Source of the DNA: Bythopirellula polymerisocia
Lineage (GTDB): Bacteria; Planctomycetota; Planctomycetia; Pirellulales; Lacipirellulaceae
DNA length: 64,000 nt
Assembly: GCF_007860015.1 (NCBI RefSeq)
Contig: NZ_SJPS01000005.1
Coordinates: 62,001 to 126,000 of the forward strand
Reading direction: 5' to 3'
The first letter of the stretch is position 1, and every line of letters starts with the position of its first letter. Both the position numbers and the translations under genes were made by a program. This document shows positions 32,576 to 41,957 of the stretch, one piece after another. The notes under the pieces are model-generated. The model did no database searches. It saw only the letters and a list, made by a program, of their open reading frames with translations, and was not told the origin of the DNA.

Positions 32576-33841
32576 CTAGTAGGTAAGGATGAAATCGCAG
32601 GCAGTCACGTTCTCATCGTAACCAGTGGCTGGAACCCAGTCCCAACGAGTTTCAGGTCGCATGATGAGGTTATCAAGCAACTTGACATTGACGCCTGTGG
32701 TCAATTCGTTGTTGGAAACCCCATCATTCCTCCACCATTCGATACGAGTACCGAAGGCGATGGCATCGCTCCAGTTGTAGAACAGGTACTGGTTAATACC
32801 AAGATCCTCTTCTGCATAGGCGATGGCCTGGTTGTCAATCCGAAGGTAGTCTGTTTGGAAGACGTAGTTCAGCTTGTCAGTCAGGCTGGCGGTCATGACG
32901 ATGCTGTGAGAGTAGTCATCGTCACTGTTTGGGTTCGCGGGATTGAAGTTAGCACCACGCAAACCGATGTTGCCATAGGTGCAGGTATAGGTAAAGGCAA
33001 CGTTGTCGCCCAATTCAGCCGTGAAACCACCCAGGTAGGTGCTGCCTGCATTGGAACTGGTGAAGCCAGTATCCCAACCTGCAGTCCAACCATTGTAGAG
33101 GGTGAGGCCTTCAAAACCAGTGTAGGTGCTCAACACACCGGTGTGAGTAAACGGCTCGGTGTTGAACATCGTCAGTGCATGGCTATAGAAGAAGTTGCCA
33201 GTGGCAGGTACGACTTCATATCCACAGATGGTGAAGAAGTGACCAACTTTGATCGAAAGATCATTCATGGCTACTTCACCGTACAACTGGGGAATAGCCC
33301 AGCCGTAAACACCGTTGTCCCAGCCATTGTCCCACTCTGCACCAGGATTGCCGAAAGCTTGAGTCTTCTGGGCATCGGTACCGTAGATGAAGTCACTGCG
33401 GAAACCGAGGTCAAACCCATTGGATCCATCAACGGTACGTCCAAAGTAGAACCACTGCTGCTGCAGATTCAGGTCCTTGGGAACGTCGTTGAATGACAAA
33501 TTGTCACCTCGAACGGTCGAGAGCGGAGTCAATTGGTCATGATAACCGAATTGAGACCAGCCACCGATTTCCCATTGAGAATCATCTGCGAAACCCAAAG
33601 CACCGGCAAGGGTGAAGTTCTCTAAGCAACCTCCACCGATGCCACTGAAGAGTCCAGCACCACCAACTCCGCAACCGCAATCGCAAGGGTCGCCGCAATC
33701 ACAGGGATCGCAGGAGCTATCGCAACTAGCTGGTTGCAACATTCCATCATTTGACCACTGCACGTTGCCCTCGACGGCGAACACTGGCGCCGCAGAAAAC
33801 ACTAGAGCAGCGATACTTGCTGTCCAAGTTCTTAATTTCAC
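32576..33841 (-). CDS. Outer-membrane beta-barrel porin, planctomycete type
   Basis: A signal peptide (MKLRTWTASIAALVFSAAPVFA) is followed by a short cysteine/aspartate-rich stretch with CDPCDCGDPCDCGCG. Then come ~340 residues of alternating polar and aromatic beta strands (WEIGGWSQFGYHD, LNLQQQWFYFGRTVD, FDLGFRSDFIYGTD, DLSIKVGHFFTI) ending in an aromatic residue, as outer-membrane proteins do. It resembles the BBP2-like porins of Pirellulales. It has its own promoter region and a strong intrinsic terminator, suggesting abundant expression. aaggtg lies close to the ATG, with aaggag further upstream. The pore substrate is unknown. Confidence 0.85.
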   Translation of the reverse strand: MKLRTWTASIAALVFSAAPVFAVEGNVQWSNDGMLQPASCDSSCDPCDCGDPCDCGCGVGGAGLFSGIGGGCLENFTLAGALGFADDSQWEIGGWSQFGYHDQLTPLSTVRGDNLSFNDVPKDLNLQQQWFYFGRTVDGSNGFDLGFRSDFIYGTDAQKTQAFGNPGAEWDNGWDNGVYGWAIPQLYGEVAMNDLSIKVGHFFTICGYEVVPATGNFFYSHALTMFNTEPFTHTGVLSTYTGFEGLTLYNGWTAGWDTGFTSSNAGSTYLGGFTAELGDNVAFTYTCTYGNIGLRGANFNPANPNSDDDYSHSIVMTASLTDKLNYVFQTDYLRIDNQAIAYAEEDLGINQYLFYNWSDAIAFGTRIEWWRNDGVSNNELTTGVNVKLLDNLIMRPETRWDWVPATGYDENVTACDFILTY

Positions 33842-34255
33842 CTTAAAGCTCCTTCTGTTCTGCCCGTGTGCTTGTAGGTTCCAACCAACTTGTGCATCGG
33901 GGCAAGGTTGTATCTGACGAACTGAGGTCCCCTTGGACGGTCAGCAGGGGGACCGTATTCGCGGGTGATATGTCCGCCTCGCTCTCATGTATCGACTATG
34001 CCTAGAACGACAATCGAGCCGGTACTACACGATTCTCAGAGAAGAACAATGATTCCTCCTCGAAAATGGCAAACAGTGAGGGTTGTAAGGATTTTTGCTG
34101 CCCGCTAGCCATGAATGGCGGGATAGCGACGTCAAAGATCCCTCGTCAACGAAAGTGAAAAGTCACTTGTATTCAGGAAAAGCTGCGCGACCCGCAAGGT
34201 TTAACACGACTCAGCCAACGCCCAGGGGTTGCCACCACTGGGCGAAGTCAGCCCA
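33842..34255. promoter_or_regulatory. Porin upstream region and hairpin after the response regulator
   Basis: The ~410 bases hold no convincing gene. They contain the porin 5' leader and, near the other end, a 7-bp hairpin (34219-34225 with 34238-34244; cgcccag/ctgggcg) just past the stop of the response regulator. No T-run follows it, so it is at best a weak terminator. Promoter elements could not be assigned by eye. Confidence 0.4.
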
Positions 34256-34954
34256 TCACTCCGGCAATCCAAAACGATATCCAACGTCGCGGATTGTATG
34301 AATAAACTGCGGCTGGCTCGGCGTGGGTTCGATCTTGCTCCGCAACGTGGCGACACAGCGATCGACACTCCGGCCACTGACAATGATCGACCTTCCCCAT
34401 ACGTGAGAGATGATGTCGCCGCGTGTGAGTGCCCGGTTCGGACGAGAGCAAAAGTACTCTAGTAACGCGTATTCCTTGCTCGTCAGAGGAATCTCTTGTC
34501 CATCACGGGTGAGCGTATGAGATGTGCGATCAAATAGCAGATCTCCGATCACCATCCGTTCTGCCATTTCGTTTCCCTGGCGACGTAAGAGCGTTTTCAC
34601 CCGAGCCAGCAATTCTCGCATGCCGAACGGCTTGGTCATATAATCATCCGCGCCCAGTTCCAAGCCTCGCACGATGTCTTCTTCCTGCCCTTTGGCAGTG
34701 AGCATCAAGATCGGCATATCCAACATGGCCTGACGCACTCGCCGGCAGAGATCGTAGCCATTCATTCGAGGCATCATAATATCCAGTACCAACAGATCGG
34801 GAGGATCAGCCAGCACGTGAGCGATGCCTGCCTGGCCATCCGTCGCAGTTTGGACGTCGAAACCAGCTACCGCGAAATTGTCACTGAGTCCGCGAAGTAA
34901 AGTCGCGTCGTCTTCGACGATTAGAATTCTCTGCTGGTGCCCAACCTGACTCAT
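34256..34954 (-). CDS. OmpR/PhoB-family response regulator
   Basis: The receiver domain (about 8-122) has the acidic pocket VEDD, phospho-acceptor Asp58 in LLVLDIMMPRMNGY, Thr87 in MLTAKG and Lys108 in DYMTKPFG. The C-terminal winged helix has LTSKEYALLEYFCSRPNRALTRGDI and VDRCVATLRSKIEP, typical of OmpR/PhoB regulators. It binds DNA when phosphorylated. The start overlaps the kinase stop by 4 bases, so this is a cognate pair. It is the last gene of a TPR protein, kinase, regulator operon. Confidence 0.95.
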   Translation of the reverse strand: MSQVGHQQRILIVEDDATLLRGLSDNFAVAGFDVQTATDGQAGIAHVLADPPDLLVLDIMMPRMNGYDLCRRVRQAMLDMPILMLTAKGQEEDIVRGLELGADDYMTKPFGMRELLARVKTLLRRQGNEMAERMVIGDLLFDRTSHTLTRDGQEIPLTSKEYALLEYFCSRPNRALTRGDIISHVWGRSIIVSGRSVDRCVATLRSKIEPTPSQPQFIHTIRDVGYRFGLPE

Positions 34955-36939
34955 CGATCCCCCCCCAGGCCAACTGTCACTCCACGTACTGTTGCGGATT
35001 CATTCTCAGTGGCTTTGATGTACTTTGGCAGGTAAAGAGTAAACGTACTGCCTGCATTCGACTGACTCTCGACCCGGGCTTTGCCATCATGTGAGCTCAT
35101 GATTGCGGCCACGATGCTCAGCCCCAAGCCGCAACCTCCCTCGCTACGAGCCACGAGCTGGTCTACCTGATAGAATCGATCAAATATATGACGCGCTGAG
35201 CGGGAACTCAGTCCGATGCCGTTGTCCTGCACGGCGATGGTCACCTGGTCGCCCGATGTTGAAGAAGTGAGCGTGATTTCCTTTTTCTCACCAGAATACT
35301 TTCTTGCGTTTTCCAGCAAGTTGACCACCGCTGTGACTAGCGAATCCATGTCGCCCAAAACGAGTGCCTGGCCATTCGATTCGATGTGCAAGCAATCAGC
35401 ATCTTCAAACCACCGCTCCCGAAAAATTGTTGAGGCCTGCTGGACCACGTCGCGAGCATCAATCACCTGGAAATCAAACCGTTGCTTGCCTCGTTCCAAG
35501 CGAGAGAAAGTCAGAAAGTTGTCGATCAGTCGTGTGAGTCGCGCATTTTCTTGGGAGATGAGTTCCAAATATTCGCGGACATTGATCCGCGAATTCTCGG
35601 GAACCACGCTCTCTTCCGCATCCAAGAGCGTGTCGACTAATAAGCGAATCGATGCAAGTGGCGTTTTGAGTTCATGGGAGACCGTCGCCACCAAGTCGTT
35701 CTTGAGCCGCGCTAAGCGTAGTCTTCGGCGCAAGGCTGAAGCCAGCAACCAACCCAACACGCAAGTCAGCGCGACTACCAATAATGCGATCCAGATATGG
35801 ACTGCTTTGCGCTCTTGCGAAGTCTCGTCGAAGGGATCCCCGATGGTCATGAGCCCCAATCGCCAGCCCGCCAGCGAATTCCCCAGCGACGTGTCCATCA
35901 GTGCCTCAGAAGTTTCCTGAGGACCTGTCACGATGAAGTTGATGCTCTGAGGGAGTGCCAATCCCTCTGTCAAAGCGAGAATCCTCTCATGAATGGTCGC
36001 CATTCGATACAATCCCACCACGCGACCATCCCGCGACGCGCAGCTACAGATATCGGCCAATGGCGTGGTGTGTAACCTTGGCGCTAAGAAACCAGGCTCG
36101 TAAACGCTCATCGCCGCCGCAGCCAGTTGCTCGGCTGTCTGTGTGGGCAAATTTATTCTTTCGGATGTCAGCTCCTGGAGCATGGTCATTAAGAACCTTC
36201 TCTGGGGGGCTGATAGCGAATTCTCCCCGTATTCTCCGAGTCGTCGCTGAAGAGAACCGGCCACTTCATCCCACGCCTCCGTCTGCTGGTCCAATAATTC
36301 AAGCAGTCTCAACTCCGCCGCAGCGGAGAACGAACTTCCATGCGAGTCATGCAATCCTTCTTGCGCGCGCAGCTTGTATAGAACCTCAACTGCTGTGGAC
36401 CGATCACTCGCTTTCAATAAACACCTTGCCTGGGCTTGCCAAGCTTGAGCAGTTTCGACTCCAGAAATCCCACTCTTTGCCAGTTCCCCATAAGCTTCAG
36501 CCGCCGCCGACCATTGTTGGCTAAACTCCAATTGCTCGGCCCGCTCCCACTCGGAATCCTTCTGGTTTGATTCGAATTTAGTCGTCGGTGCCGCGTCGGG
36601 GTAGACAATTCGACCTTTTTCGTCGCAGACGACGACACTATCAGCGACACTATTCAACACACCTTCGGCAAACACTTGAGCGGGGGTTGCATGGTCTAAT
36701 AGCTCAGACAACTGCTCAAGCTTCTCGTTCCAACGGTCCACGACAACTTGGCTGGCAGACTGGAGTTGCGCCTGGTATGCCTCCGAGAGTCGCTGTCCCG
36801 TGGCAAGTCTCTCATTGCGAACCGCCTCGCGCATCATCCACACTGTCCCTACCGAAGGCACTAACACCGTCAGCAAGAGCAGCAAGATGGGCCACGCGAG
36901 GCGGTCGCCGTCAGAGCTCGTTTGCCAGAATCTTCGCAT
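34951..36939 (-). CDS. Membrane sensor histidine kinase
   Basis: TM1 spans about residues 15-35 and TM2 about 382-402, enclosing a ~345-residue extracytoplasmic region that contains helical TPR-like text (WSAAAEAYGELAKSG, AQAWQAQARCLLKASD). No HAMP domain is obvious between TM2 and the HisKA domain. The phospho-acceptor is His422 in VSHELKTPLAS. The ATPase domain has NLLENARKYS, DNGIGLSSRSA and GGCGLGLSIV, all intact. It phosphorylates the adjoining response regulator. It starts 6 bases after the TPR-protein stop. The helical sensor and the neighbouring secreted TPR protein suggest that the two interact. The signal is unknown. Confidence 0.93.
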   Translation of the reverse strand: MRRFWQTSSDGDRLAWPILLLLLTVLVPSVGTVWMMREAVRNERLATGQRLSEAYQAQLQSASQVVVDRWNEKLEQLSELLDHATPAQVFAEGVLNSVADSVVVCDEKGRIVYPDAAPTTKFESNQKDSEWERAEQLEFSQQWSAAAEAYGELAKSGISGVETAQAWQAQARCLLKASDRSTAVEVLYKLRAQEGLHDSHGSSFSAAAELRLLELLDQQTEAWDEVAGSLQRRLGEYGENSLSAPQRRFLMTMLQELTSERINLPTQTAEQLAAAAMSVYEPGFLAPRLHTTPLADICSCASRDGRVVGLYRMATIHERILALTEGLALPQSINFIVTGPQETSEALMDTSLGNSLAGWRLGLMTIGDPFDETSQERKAVHIWIALLVVALTCVLGWLLASALRRRLRLARLKNDLVATVSHELKTPLASIRLLVDTLLDAEESVVPENSRINVREYLELISQENARLTRLIDNFLTFSRLERGKQRFDFQVIDARDVVQQASTIFRERWFEDADCLHIESNGQALVLGDMDSLVTAVVNLLENARKYSGEKKEITLTSSTSGDQVTIAVQDNGIGLSSRSARHIFDRFYQVDQLVARSEGGCGLGLSIVAAIMSSHDGKARVESQSNAGSTFTLYLPKYIKATENESATVRGVTVGLGGDR

Positions 36940-36945
36940 GAGTTT

Positions 36946-38397
36946 CTACTTCAACTTGAGCGTTGACAATATCTCCTCAAACTCTGGCATCCATTGCTCA
37001 AGCTGATCGGTCTCTACTGCAAAACGCACGTTCGCCGCCGAGGTCTTGCCAAAGATCGTAATCCGCTGGGCTGTCATTGCTCGATTGCCCTCCTCGAATT
37101 CGAAGGTCGCCTTCGCCGCCGGTTGGCCGCCTACCGTGGTAGTTTCAATCCCCGGCGGTTGCATCTTGAATTCATTAATCCGATTGCGATATTCCTCGAT
37201 CGAAGCTTCCAACCAGGCCTCGGGAGAAGCATGGTCTTTCTGAATCCCGTCAAGGGGACCCGCCTCGATCCGCGTATTCGAGATCGACTCAGGATCAACG
37301 ATCGAAGTCGTCGGGCTGGGGTCATCCTCTTTGCCGCTAGGGGTGTAGGCAAACCAATCTGGTGGAAGCGTGACTGAAAAATTCGGTTCCTCCACTTCCG
37401 TGCTCTTATCAAAAGGGCTTTCACGAATCTCGCTCAAACCCGCAGTCACCCCCCCGCCACGGAACTGGACGATGTACCGATGCTCGTCTGTAGAAATCCA
37501 GAAAGTCTGTCCAATACTCAGTTCCAGCCGAAAGCACTCAAAACTTCCCGCAGAAACCTCGATCGTCTCAAGTTTCGAAACGTTTAATTCTAGTGGGATC
37601 AGAATCGATCCCAATGTCGACACGATCTGCACAGTCGTCTTATAACCCACTTCAAGTGGCAGGCGACGAAACATCTCCGCGGCTTGCTCGTTGTCGAAGA
37701 CTTGCCCCGTAAATTTTAGTGTCGTCGGTTCGGTCTGATTGGACGACTGGATCACGACCTGATCCTTCGCATAGGTCGCAGTTGCCTTGCCTAGCATGGT
37801 GTGTTTCCAAATGCTGCTAAGTGGAGCAAAGGTCTCCTTGTCGATCAGCACGCGACTTTTGCCCAACTGGCCATTCAGCACCACAGTCTGCCAAGTCTGG
37901 CACTCCCAATGAGAATGGCCTTCCTTCTCGATGGCGGAGACCCGATAGATTTGCTGTCCGACTCCCATACCGTTGGGGAGCTGCATTTCAAGTAGCAACT
38001 CGTCTCCATCTCCCCACGGTACTGGCAGTAACTCAGGTTCCCTTGGTAGCCTTTTTTGGGCCTCGGCAACGATGCCCGCTGCTTGGGGAAAGTTATCGAT
38101 CACCGCCTGAAATGCTGCCTTCGCCTCGTTGGCCTTGCCTAGCTTGGCGTAACATAAGCCGATCCGAAACTGAGCTTGGGCGGCGACTTCCTGAGCCGCC
38201 TTACCTTCGACAACAACTTTCTTGTAGACCTTGATGGCCTGATCGAGATCACCAACCGTCTCTTCGGTGTAGATCCCCTTCTCCAGCAACTCCGACGCCG
38301 TGGCAGCCATAGCTGGACTCGCGAGGACAAAAATTGCCAAGCTGGCAAAAACAATCTGCCGATTCATCCGGCTCAGGTTGAATTGTGAACAAAACAT
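36946..38397 (-). CDS. Secreted protein with TPR-like N-terminus, operon with two-component system
   Basis: A signal peptide (IVFASLAIFVLASPAMAA) precedes one or two TPR units (GDLDQAIKVYKKVV, VAAQAQFRIGLCYAKLGKANEAKAAFQAVIDNFPQA). A ~330-residue beta-rich region without a recognised domain follows. AAGGAG 8 bases upstream supports the ATG at 38397; a second ATG ten codons in is possible. It is first in the operon with the histidine kinase and response regulator. It may be a periplasmic co-sensor or the product of the stress the system watches; this is inference only. Confidence 0.75.
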   Translation of the reverse strand: MFCSQFNLSRMNRQIVFASLAIFVLASPAMAATASELLEKGIYTEETVGDLDQAIKVYKKVVVEGKAAQEVAAQAQFRIGLCYAKLGKANEAKAAFQAVIDNFPQAAGIVAEAQKRLPREPELLPVPWGDGDELLLEMQLPNGMGVGQQIYRVSAIEKEGHSHWECQTWQTVVLNGQLGKSRVLIDKETFAPLSSIWKHTMLGKATATYAKDQVVIQSSNQTEPTTLKFTGQVFDNEQAAEMFRRLPLEVGYKTTVQIVSTLGSILIPLELNVSKLETIEVSAGSFECFRLELSIGQTFWISTDEHRYIVQFRGGGVTAGLSEIRESPFDKSTEVEEPNFSVTLPPDWFAYTPSGKEDDPSPTTSIVDPESISNTRIEAGPLDGIQKDHASPEAWLEASIEEYRNRINEFKMQPPGIETTTVGGQPAAKATFEFEEGNRAMTAQRITIFGKTSAANVRFAVETDQLEQWMPEFEEILSTLKLK

Positions 38398-38633
38398 TGC
38401 GTGCTCCTTTTCCTAGAGTAATCGAAATGGTGCCAGGACCAAATCCCTGGCGAATTGAACCCGAACATCAGGTGCAACGCTCTCTAAGATAGGAACTCCA
38501 TGTTACCGCTGTGTTACCTTAATGTTCTCGAATTGTCCTATTTCAGAATTTCTTCCGCGAGATGCACCGATTGCACGATCTCAGTGCGAATACGAATGAT
38601 TTTGCCGCTTTGACGATGAGGCTGAGAACGCAC

Positions 38634-39350
38634 TCAGTGCGAATGCGTATGATCTGCGGCTTGTTTCCAGGCATCAATTTTCCATGATTTGCCCGAGGGT
38701 GGAGTGTTCACCCGAAGACATTGAATCATTACCGAGGAGGAGCCACCCTTATTGTCTATTGAATAGTCGATTGACACAGCGGGTTGAGATCGATTTGTAT
38801 CAACGCTCATTGAAACGGCCGTAAAATCAAGCGGTCCACTCTCAGCCTGGGCACGAAGGTCCTCGACAAAGTGGTCCTTGCCCAACGCTTCAACAACATC
38901 TTCGATGGCAGGCTGAGATGGTTGACGATCTGCCGGATTGCCGCTCGCAGGATCAGGACGCGAGAGTCCTCCGATCGCACTTGGAGAGAGCTGGCCGAGA
39001 GCTTCCGAAAGATCCCCCTCGACAATAGTTTCGAACCAACGTTGCGCGGCTTGATCGGCCTGCTTCTTGTAGATACTAGCACTTACCGCGGACTTGACAG
39101 GGGCAACCACCAAGCAGAAGGTGCACAGAAAAAGTGCAATCTTGGCGAGCGTCATACCTGTAAGAATACCCGGTTGGGCGAGGATATTTCTGATCGCCAA
39201 CAGCGCAACCGCCATTCCTGCTAGAGGGATAACAAAGAGCGGCGGAGCGATTAACGACAGGGGGGAAAACAGGCCCAACACAAGCGCTAGGATCGCCAAG
39301 CTACTCAGAGATCGATACGAAACAAGTTCGTCAGCATCATAAGCTTCCAT
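38634..39350 (-). CDS. Membrane protein, DUF4190-like, with extracytoplasmic tail
   Basis: Two or three helices occupy the first third (LAILALVLGLFSPLSLIAPPLFVIPLAGMAVALLAI and IALFLCTFCLVVAPV), resembling DUF4190-type planctomycete proteins. A ~140-residue tail with a small alpha/beta character (QRWFETIVEGDLSEAL... SGKSWKIDAWKQ) follows, comparable to NTF2-like domains. The start is placed at MEAYDADEL (39350); an extension to 39386 exists. Histidines cluster at the very end (DHTHSH). The function is unknown. It lies 82 bases after the CvpA-like gene. Confidence 0.7.
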   Translation of the reverse strand: MEAYDADELVSYRSLSSLAILALVLGLFSPLSLIAPPLFVIPLAGMAVALLAIRNILAQPGILTGMTLAKIALFLCTFCLVVAPVKSAVSASIYKKQADQAAQRWFETIVEGDLSEALGQLSPSAIGGLSRPDPASGNPADRQPSQPAIEDVVEALGKDHFVEDLRAQAESGPLDFTAVSMSVDTNRSQPAVSIDYSIDNKGGSSSVMIQCLRVNTPPSGKSWKIDAWKQAADHTHSH

Positions 39351-39431
39351 GTTATTTGCTCCGGACTGAATCGTGACTTGATGCACTTCGCTAAACTAAC
39401 GCTCTTATAGTCTTGGAACGCCTCAGCGAAA

Positions 39432-39962
39432 CTAGGGATTACCTGCAGTAAATGTCTTGTCAATGTTCTCACCCTGGGCGAAGGCATTCGCAACCTGCCA
39501 AAAAGGCTTTCGCACATTGTTAAACACAGATACCGCAAAACCAGGGCTATCCGCGTATTTCCACTCCCCCGCTTTGATTGGTATGCGGTCGATCGTGTAT
39601 GCGGCGAAGCTAGCGAACATCACTGCGACTAGAATCCCGACCAGAGGTCCGCCGAATTTGTCTACCAGTGGGATGAATCGCATCTTAGTGCGCGAGGTGC
39701 GGTCTGCAATGATGCGGGTTATCAGCACCGAAATCGTGAAGACTCCCCACACACCTGCAAAAACAAAGTACCAAGCGTTTGTCGGGCCTTTCCCCGCCTG
39801 CTCCGCGAGGAAATTTCCCGCCGGCACTCCGACAAAGATACCGAACAGGCCTCCTAGCGTGACACTTATCAGCGAGATGGCATTACTCCACAATCCTTCA
39901 TTCACCGTCATCGCTACACCGGCGAAGAGTACAGCACAAATCAGTATGCCAAGGTAGAGCAT
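39432..39962 (-). CDS. CvpA-family-like membrane protein
   Basis: This is a 176-aa protein with four hydrophobic helices: residues ~1-18, ~28-52, ~63-84 and ~106-125. The central VDKFGGPLVGILVAVMFASF resembles the conserved DRxLGxxFGxxRG-like turn of CvpA proteins, although degenerate. CvpA proteins are inner-membrane proteins of loosely defined role in envelope integrity and biofilm formation. It lies between the small membrane protein and the PilB-like gene, all on the minus strand, with gaps of about 80-90 bases. Confidence 0.6.
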   Translation of the reverse strand: MLYLGILICAVLFAGVAMTVNEGLWSNAISLISVTLGGLFGIFVGVPAGNFLAEQAGKGPTNAWYFVFAGVWGVFTISVLITRIIADRTSRTKMRFIPLVDKFGGPLVGILVAVMFASFAAYTIDRIPIKAGEWKYADSPGFAVSVFNNVRKPFWQVANAFAQGENIDKTFTAGNP

Positions 39963-40049
39963 TTGTTTTACCTATTTGAGTCAAGAAAATACAAAGTTAT
40001 CTCATAAATCTGACTATCAATTAGCCTCAAGCCGCAGAGCACTATTGCT

Positions 40050-41957
40050 CTACTGCTGCAACACCCGGGTCAGTTCTTGCAGCGACGTAGTTCCTTGAGC
40101 CACCAGCAGGATGCCTTCTTCTTGCAAAGAGCGTTGCCGTGCCGCACGTGCGGCCTCTTTCAATAGCGAGAGCTTTGGCTGCTTTATCAATATTTCGCGC
40201 ATTTTGTCATTAACGGTCAATAGTTCGAACAGACCTGTACGACCAACGTAGCCTAAGCCCTGGCAGGTCTTGCAAGGTTTTTCGATCTCTTCTGGTTTTG
40301 GGGGGCGATAAAGTTGCTCCACCTTGCCAGCCGGAATACCCAGCTTGCGGAGTACGTCGGCAGAAGGTGTGTAACCCACCTTGCAGTCGGTGCATAGCTT
40401 GCGGATGAGTCGCTGGTAAAGCACTCCCTTGGTGACTTTAGCAAACTCCTTGGCCGGCATCTTTAATTGCAAGAAACGCAACAGTGCTTCGGCAGCCTCT
40501 TTCGCCCGAATGCTCGTCACTACCAGATGCTCGTCCTGAATTTCCTTAAAAAGCAGCTTGGCAGCTTCCACGTCAGTCATGTCTCGCAGGACGTAGACAT
40601 TGGGATAAGTTCGGATTAGCGTCGGAATAATCGTTGCTGGAGTTTCTCCTTTAGAGGCATCGTAGGTCGTGACGGAGATGTTCTGAAGGTCATGTTCGCG
40701 ATTGGAGACTTCCTCGATAGCTGCAAAGTCCCGCATGAGTCGATCTGTCTCCTCCAACGAGACATTCATCATCGTGGTCAGTCCTCCACCGGGGAGCGAA
40801 GAAAAGATCAACAAGCCGGATTCGGCACCCATTAGTTCGGCCCACTGTTTTTGCAGGCCTTCCCGCATGCCGAGGTCCTCGTAATGTGCCATGTGCTGCT
40901 TCTCGCCAATACGCGAAATCACCACGCGTTCTCCCGTGGCGACCCCTTGCGTAACCACAGGGCAGATATAGGTTTTTCCCTCATACTTCGCACCGAATTG
41001 GCCTTGCTGTTTACTCTTGCGATCTTTGACATTCAGATTTGCCAGAGTCTTAATTACGGCCAACATTACGTCGCTCGATTCTCGGTCTCGCGGTTCGCCA
41101 TTGTGCCAAACGCCGTCTATTTCGTAGCGAACCGTGACTCCTTGCTGAGTGAAATCGAGCATAAGTTTGTCTGCACGGCGGGACACAATACCTGCGATTG
41201 CCTCTTTAAGAAGCAAGTAGCCGGGTGATTGACGTGCGGCAATAAGGTTCACACTGTTGGTTGATGCGTCTTCAGCCCCCATTGCCATGAGATCGACTTG
41301 CACCCCCTTTTCGTAGTCGGCTTTCCTTTCCGAACTCATCTTGATTCCCACGCTACTGAGCATGCTAGCCATCGCATATCGCCACCAGGAACCAGTGAGC
41401 ACGGTCTCATGCGGTTCGACATTCTTGTTGTGGACCAACACATAAGGAACCCAGGAGAACGCGAAAGTGAGGAACATCAACAATGCACGGAGCCATGTTG
41501 GTGCCGGCAGGAAAAACAAGAGGAACGTGATCAGCAAGAATGGGAGGTAATAGATGAGACTCCACTTGTGCCAGCCCAGGCCGTGAATTTGGTTGTCGCG
41601 ATTGACCCAGTCCCCAGCCGCCACCCAAATCAAGAAAATCACTACCAACCCGATCAGCTTGAGAAGTACACCTAGGTTGAAACTTAAGGTGAGGGCACGT
41701 TGGGGAAAATCGAGTGAAGCGTCAGTAGTCGAGGGGGTCGATGCTGGTTCCTCTGCATCAACCGGTTGATCGTTGTTTGCTCCCACCGAGCTGGATCTTC
41801 CACTATCCAAGTCGTTGGAAATCCCCTGAGCGGCGGTTACATCCGCCAATCCCGCTTGGCCCCAAACAACTGCGGGGGCTAGCCAATTCTGCACAGCAAC
41901 AATCAGCAATCCGGCAGCGGCAATCGCACGTAAAAATCCAGTCAGTTTTTGCATCAA
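40050..41957 (-). CDS. Degenerate PilB/GspE-like ATPase with N-terminal membrane segments
   Basis: An unusual N-terminus has a signal-like helix (about 10-30), a spacer and three membrane helices (about 95-115, 133-151, 155-175). Residues ~240-635 are a PilB/GspE motor domain with FGAKYEGKTYICPVVTQG and both zinc-binding CxxC pairs (CTDC at 522-525, CKTC at 562-565). The Walker A segment reads LPGGGLTT (388-395) with leucine in place of the essential lysine. The Walker B region reads NVYVLRDMTD with no GE, and the His box reads TSIRAK. ATP hydrolysis is therefore probably lost. The stop overlaps nothing; its start overlaps the PilT stop by 4 bases. It may be a membrane-fixed pseudo-motor partner of PilT. 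Confidence 0.85.
   Translation of the reverse strand: MMQKLTGFLRAIAAAGLLIVAVQNWLAPAVVWGQAGLADVTAAQGISNDLDSGRSSSVGANNDQPVDAEEPASTPSTTDASLDFPQRALTLSFNLGVLLKLIGLVVIFLIWVAAGDWVNRDNQIHGLGWHKWSLIYYLPFLLITFLLFFLPAPTWLRALLMFLTFAFSWVPYVLVHNKNVEPHETVLTGSWWRYAMASMLSSVGIKMSSERKADYEKGVQVDLMAMGAEDASTNSVNLIAARQSPGYLLLKEAIAGIVSRRADKLMLDFTQQGVTVRYEIDGVWHNGEPRDRESSDVMLAVIKTLANLNVKDRKSKQQGQFGAKYEGKTYICPVVTQGVATGERVVISRIGEKQHMAHYEDLGMREGLQKQWAELMGAESGLLIFSSLPGGGLTTMMNVSLEETDRLMRDFAAIEEVSNREHDLQNISVTTYDASKGETPATIIPTLIRTYPNVYVLRDMTDVEAAKLLFKEIQDEHLVVTSIRAKEAAEALLRFLQLKMPAKEFAKVTKGVLYQRLIRKLCTDCKVGYTPSADVLRKLGIPAGKVEQLYRPPKPEEIEKPCKTCQGLGYVGRTGLFELLTVNDKMREILIKQPKLSLLKEAARAARQRSLQEEGILLVAQGTTSLQELTRVLQQ

Noticed and set aside
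35216..35920. Long plus-strand frame opposite the histidine kinase gene
   Set aside because: It is a shadow of the kinase ATPase and HisKA coding region. It has no independent motif.
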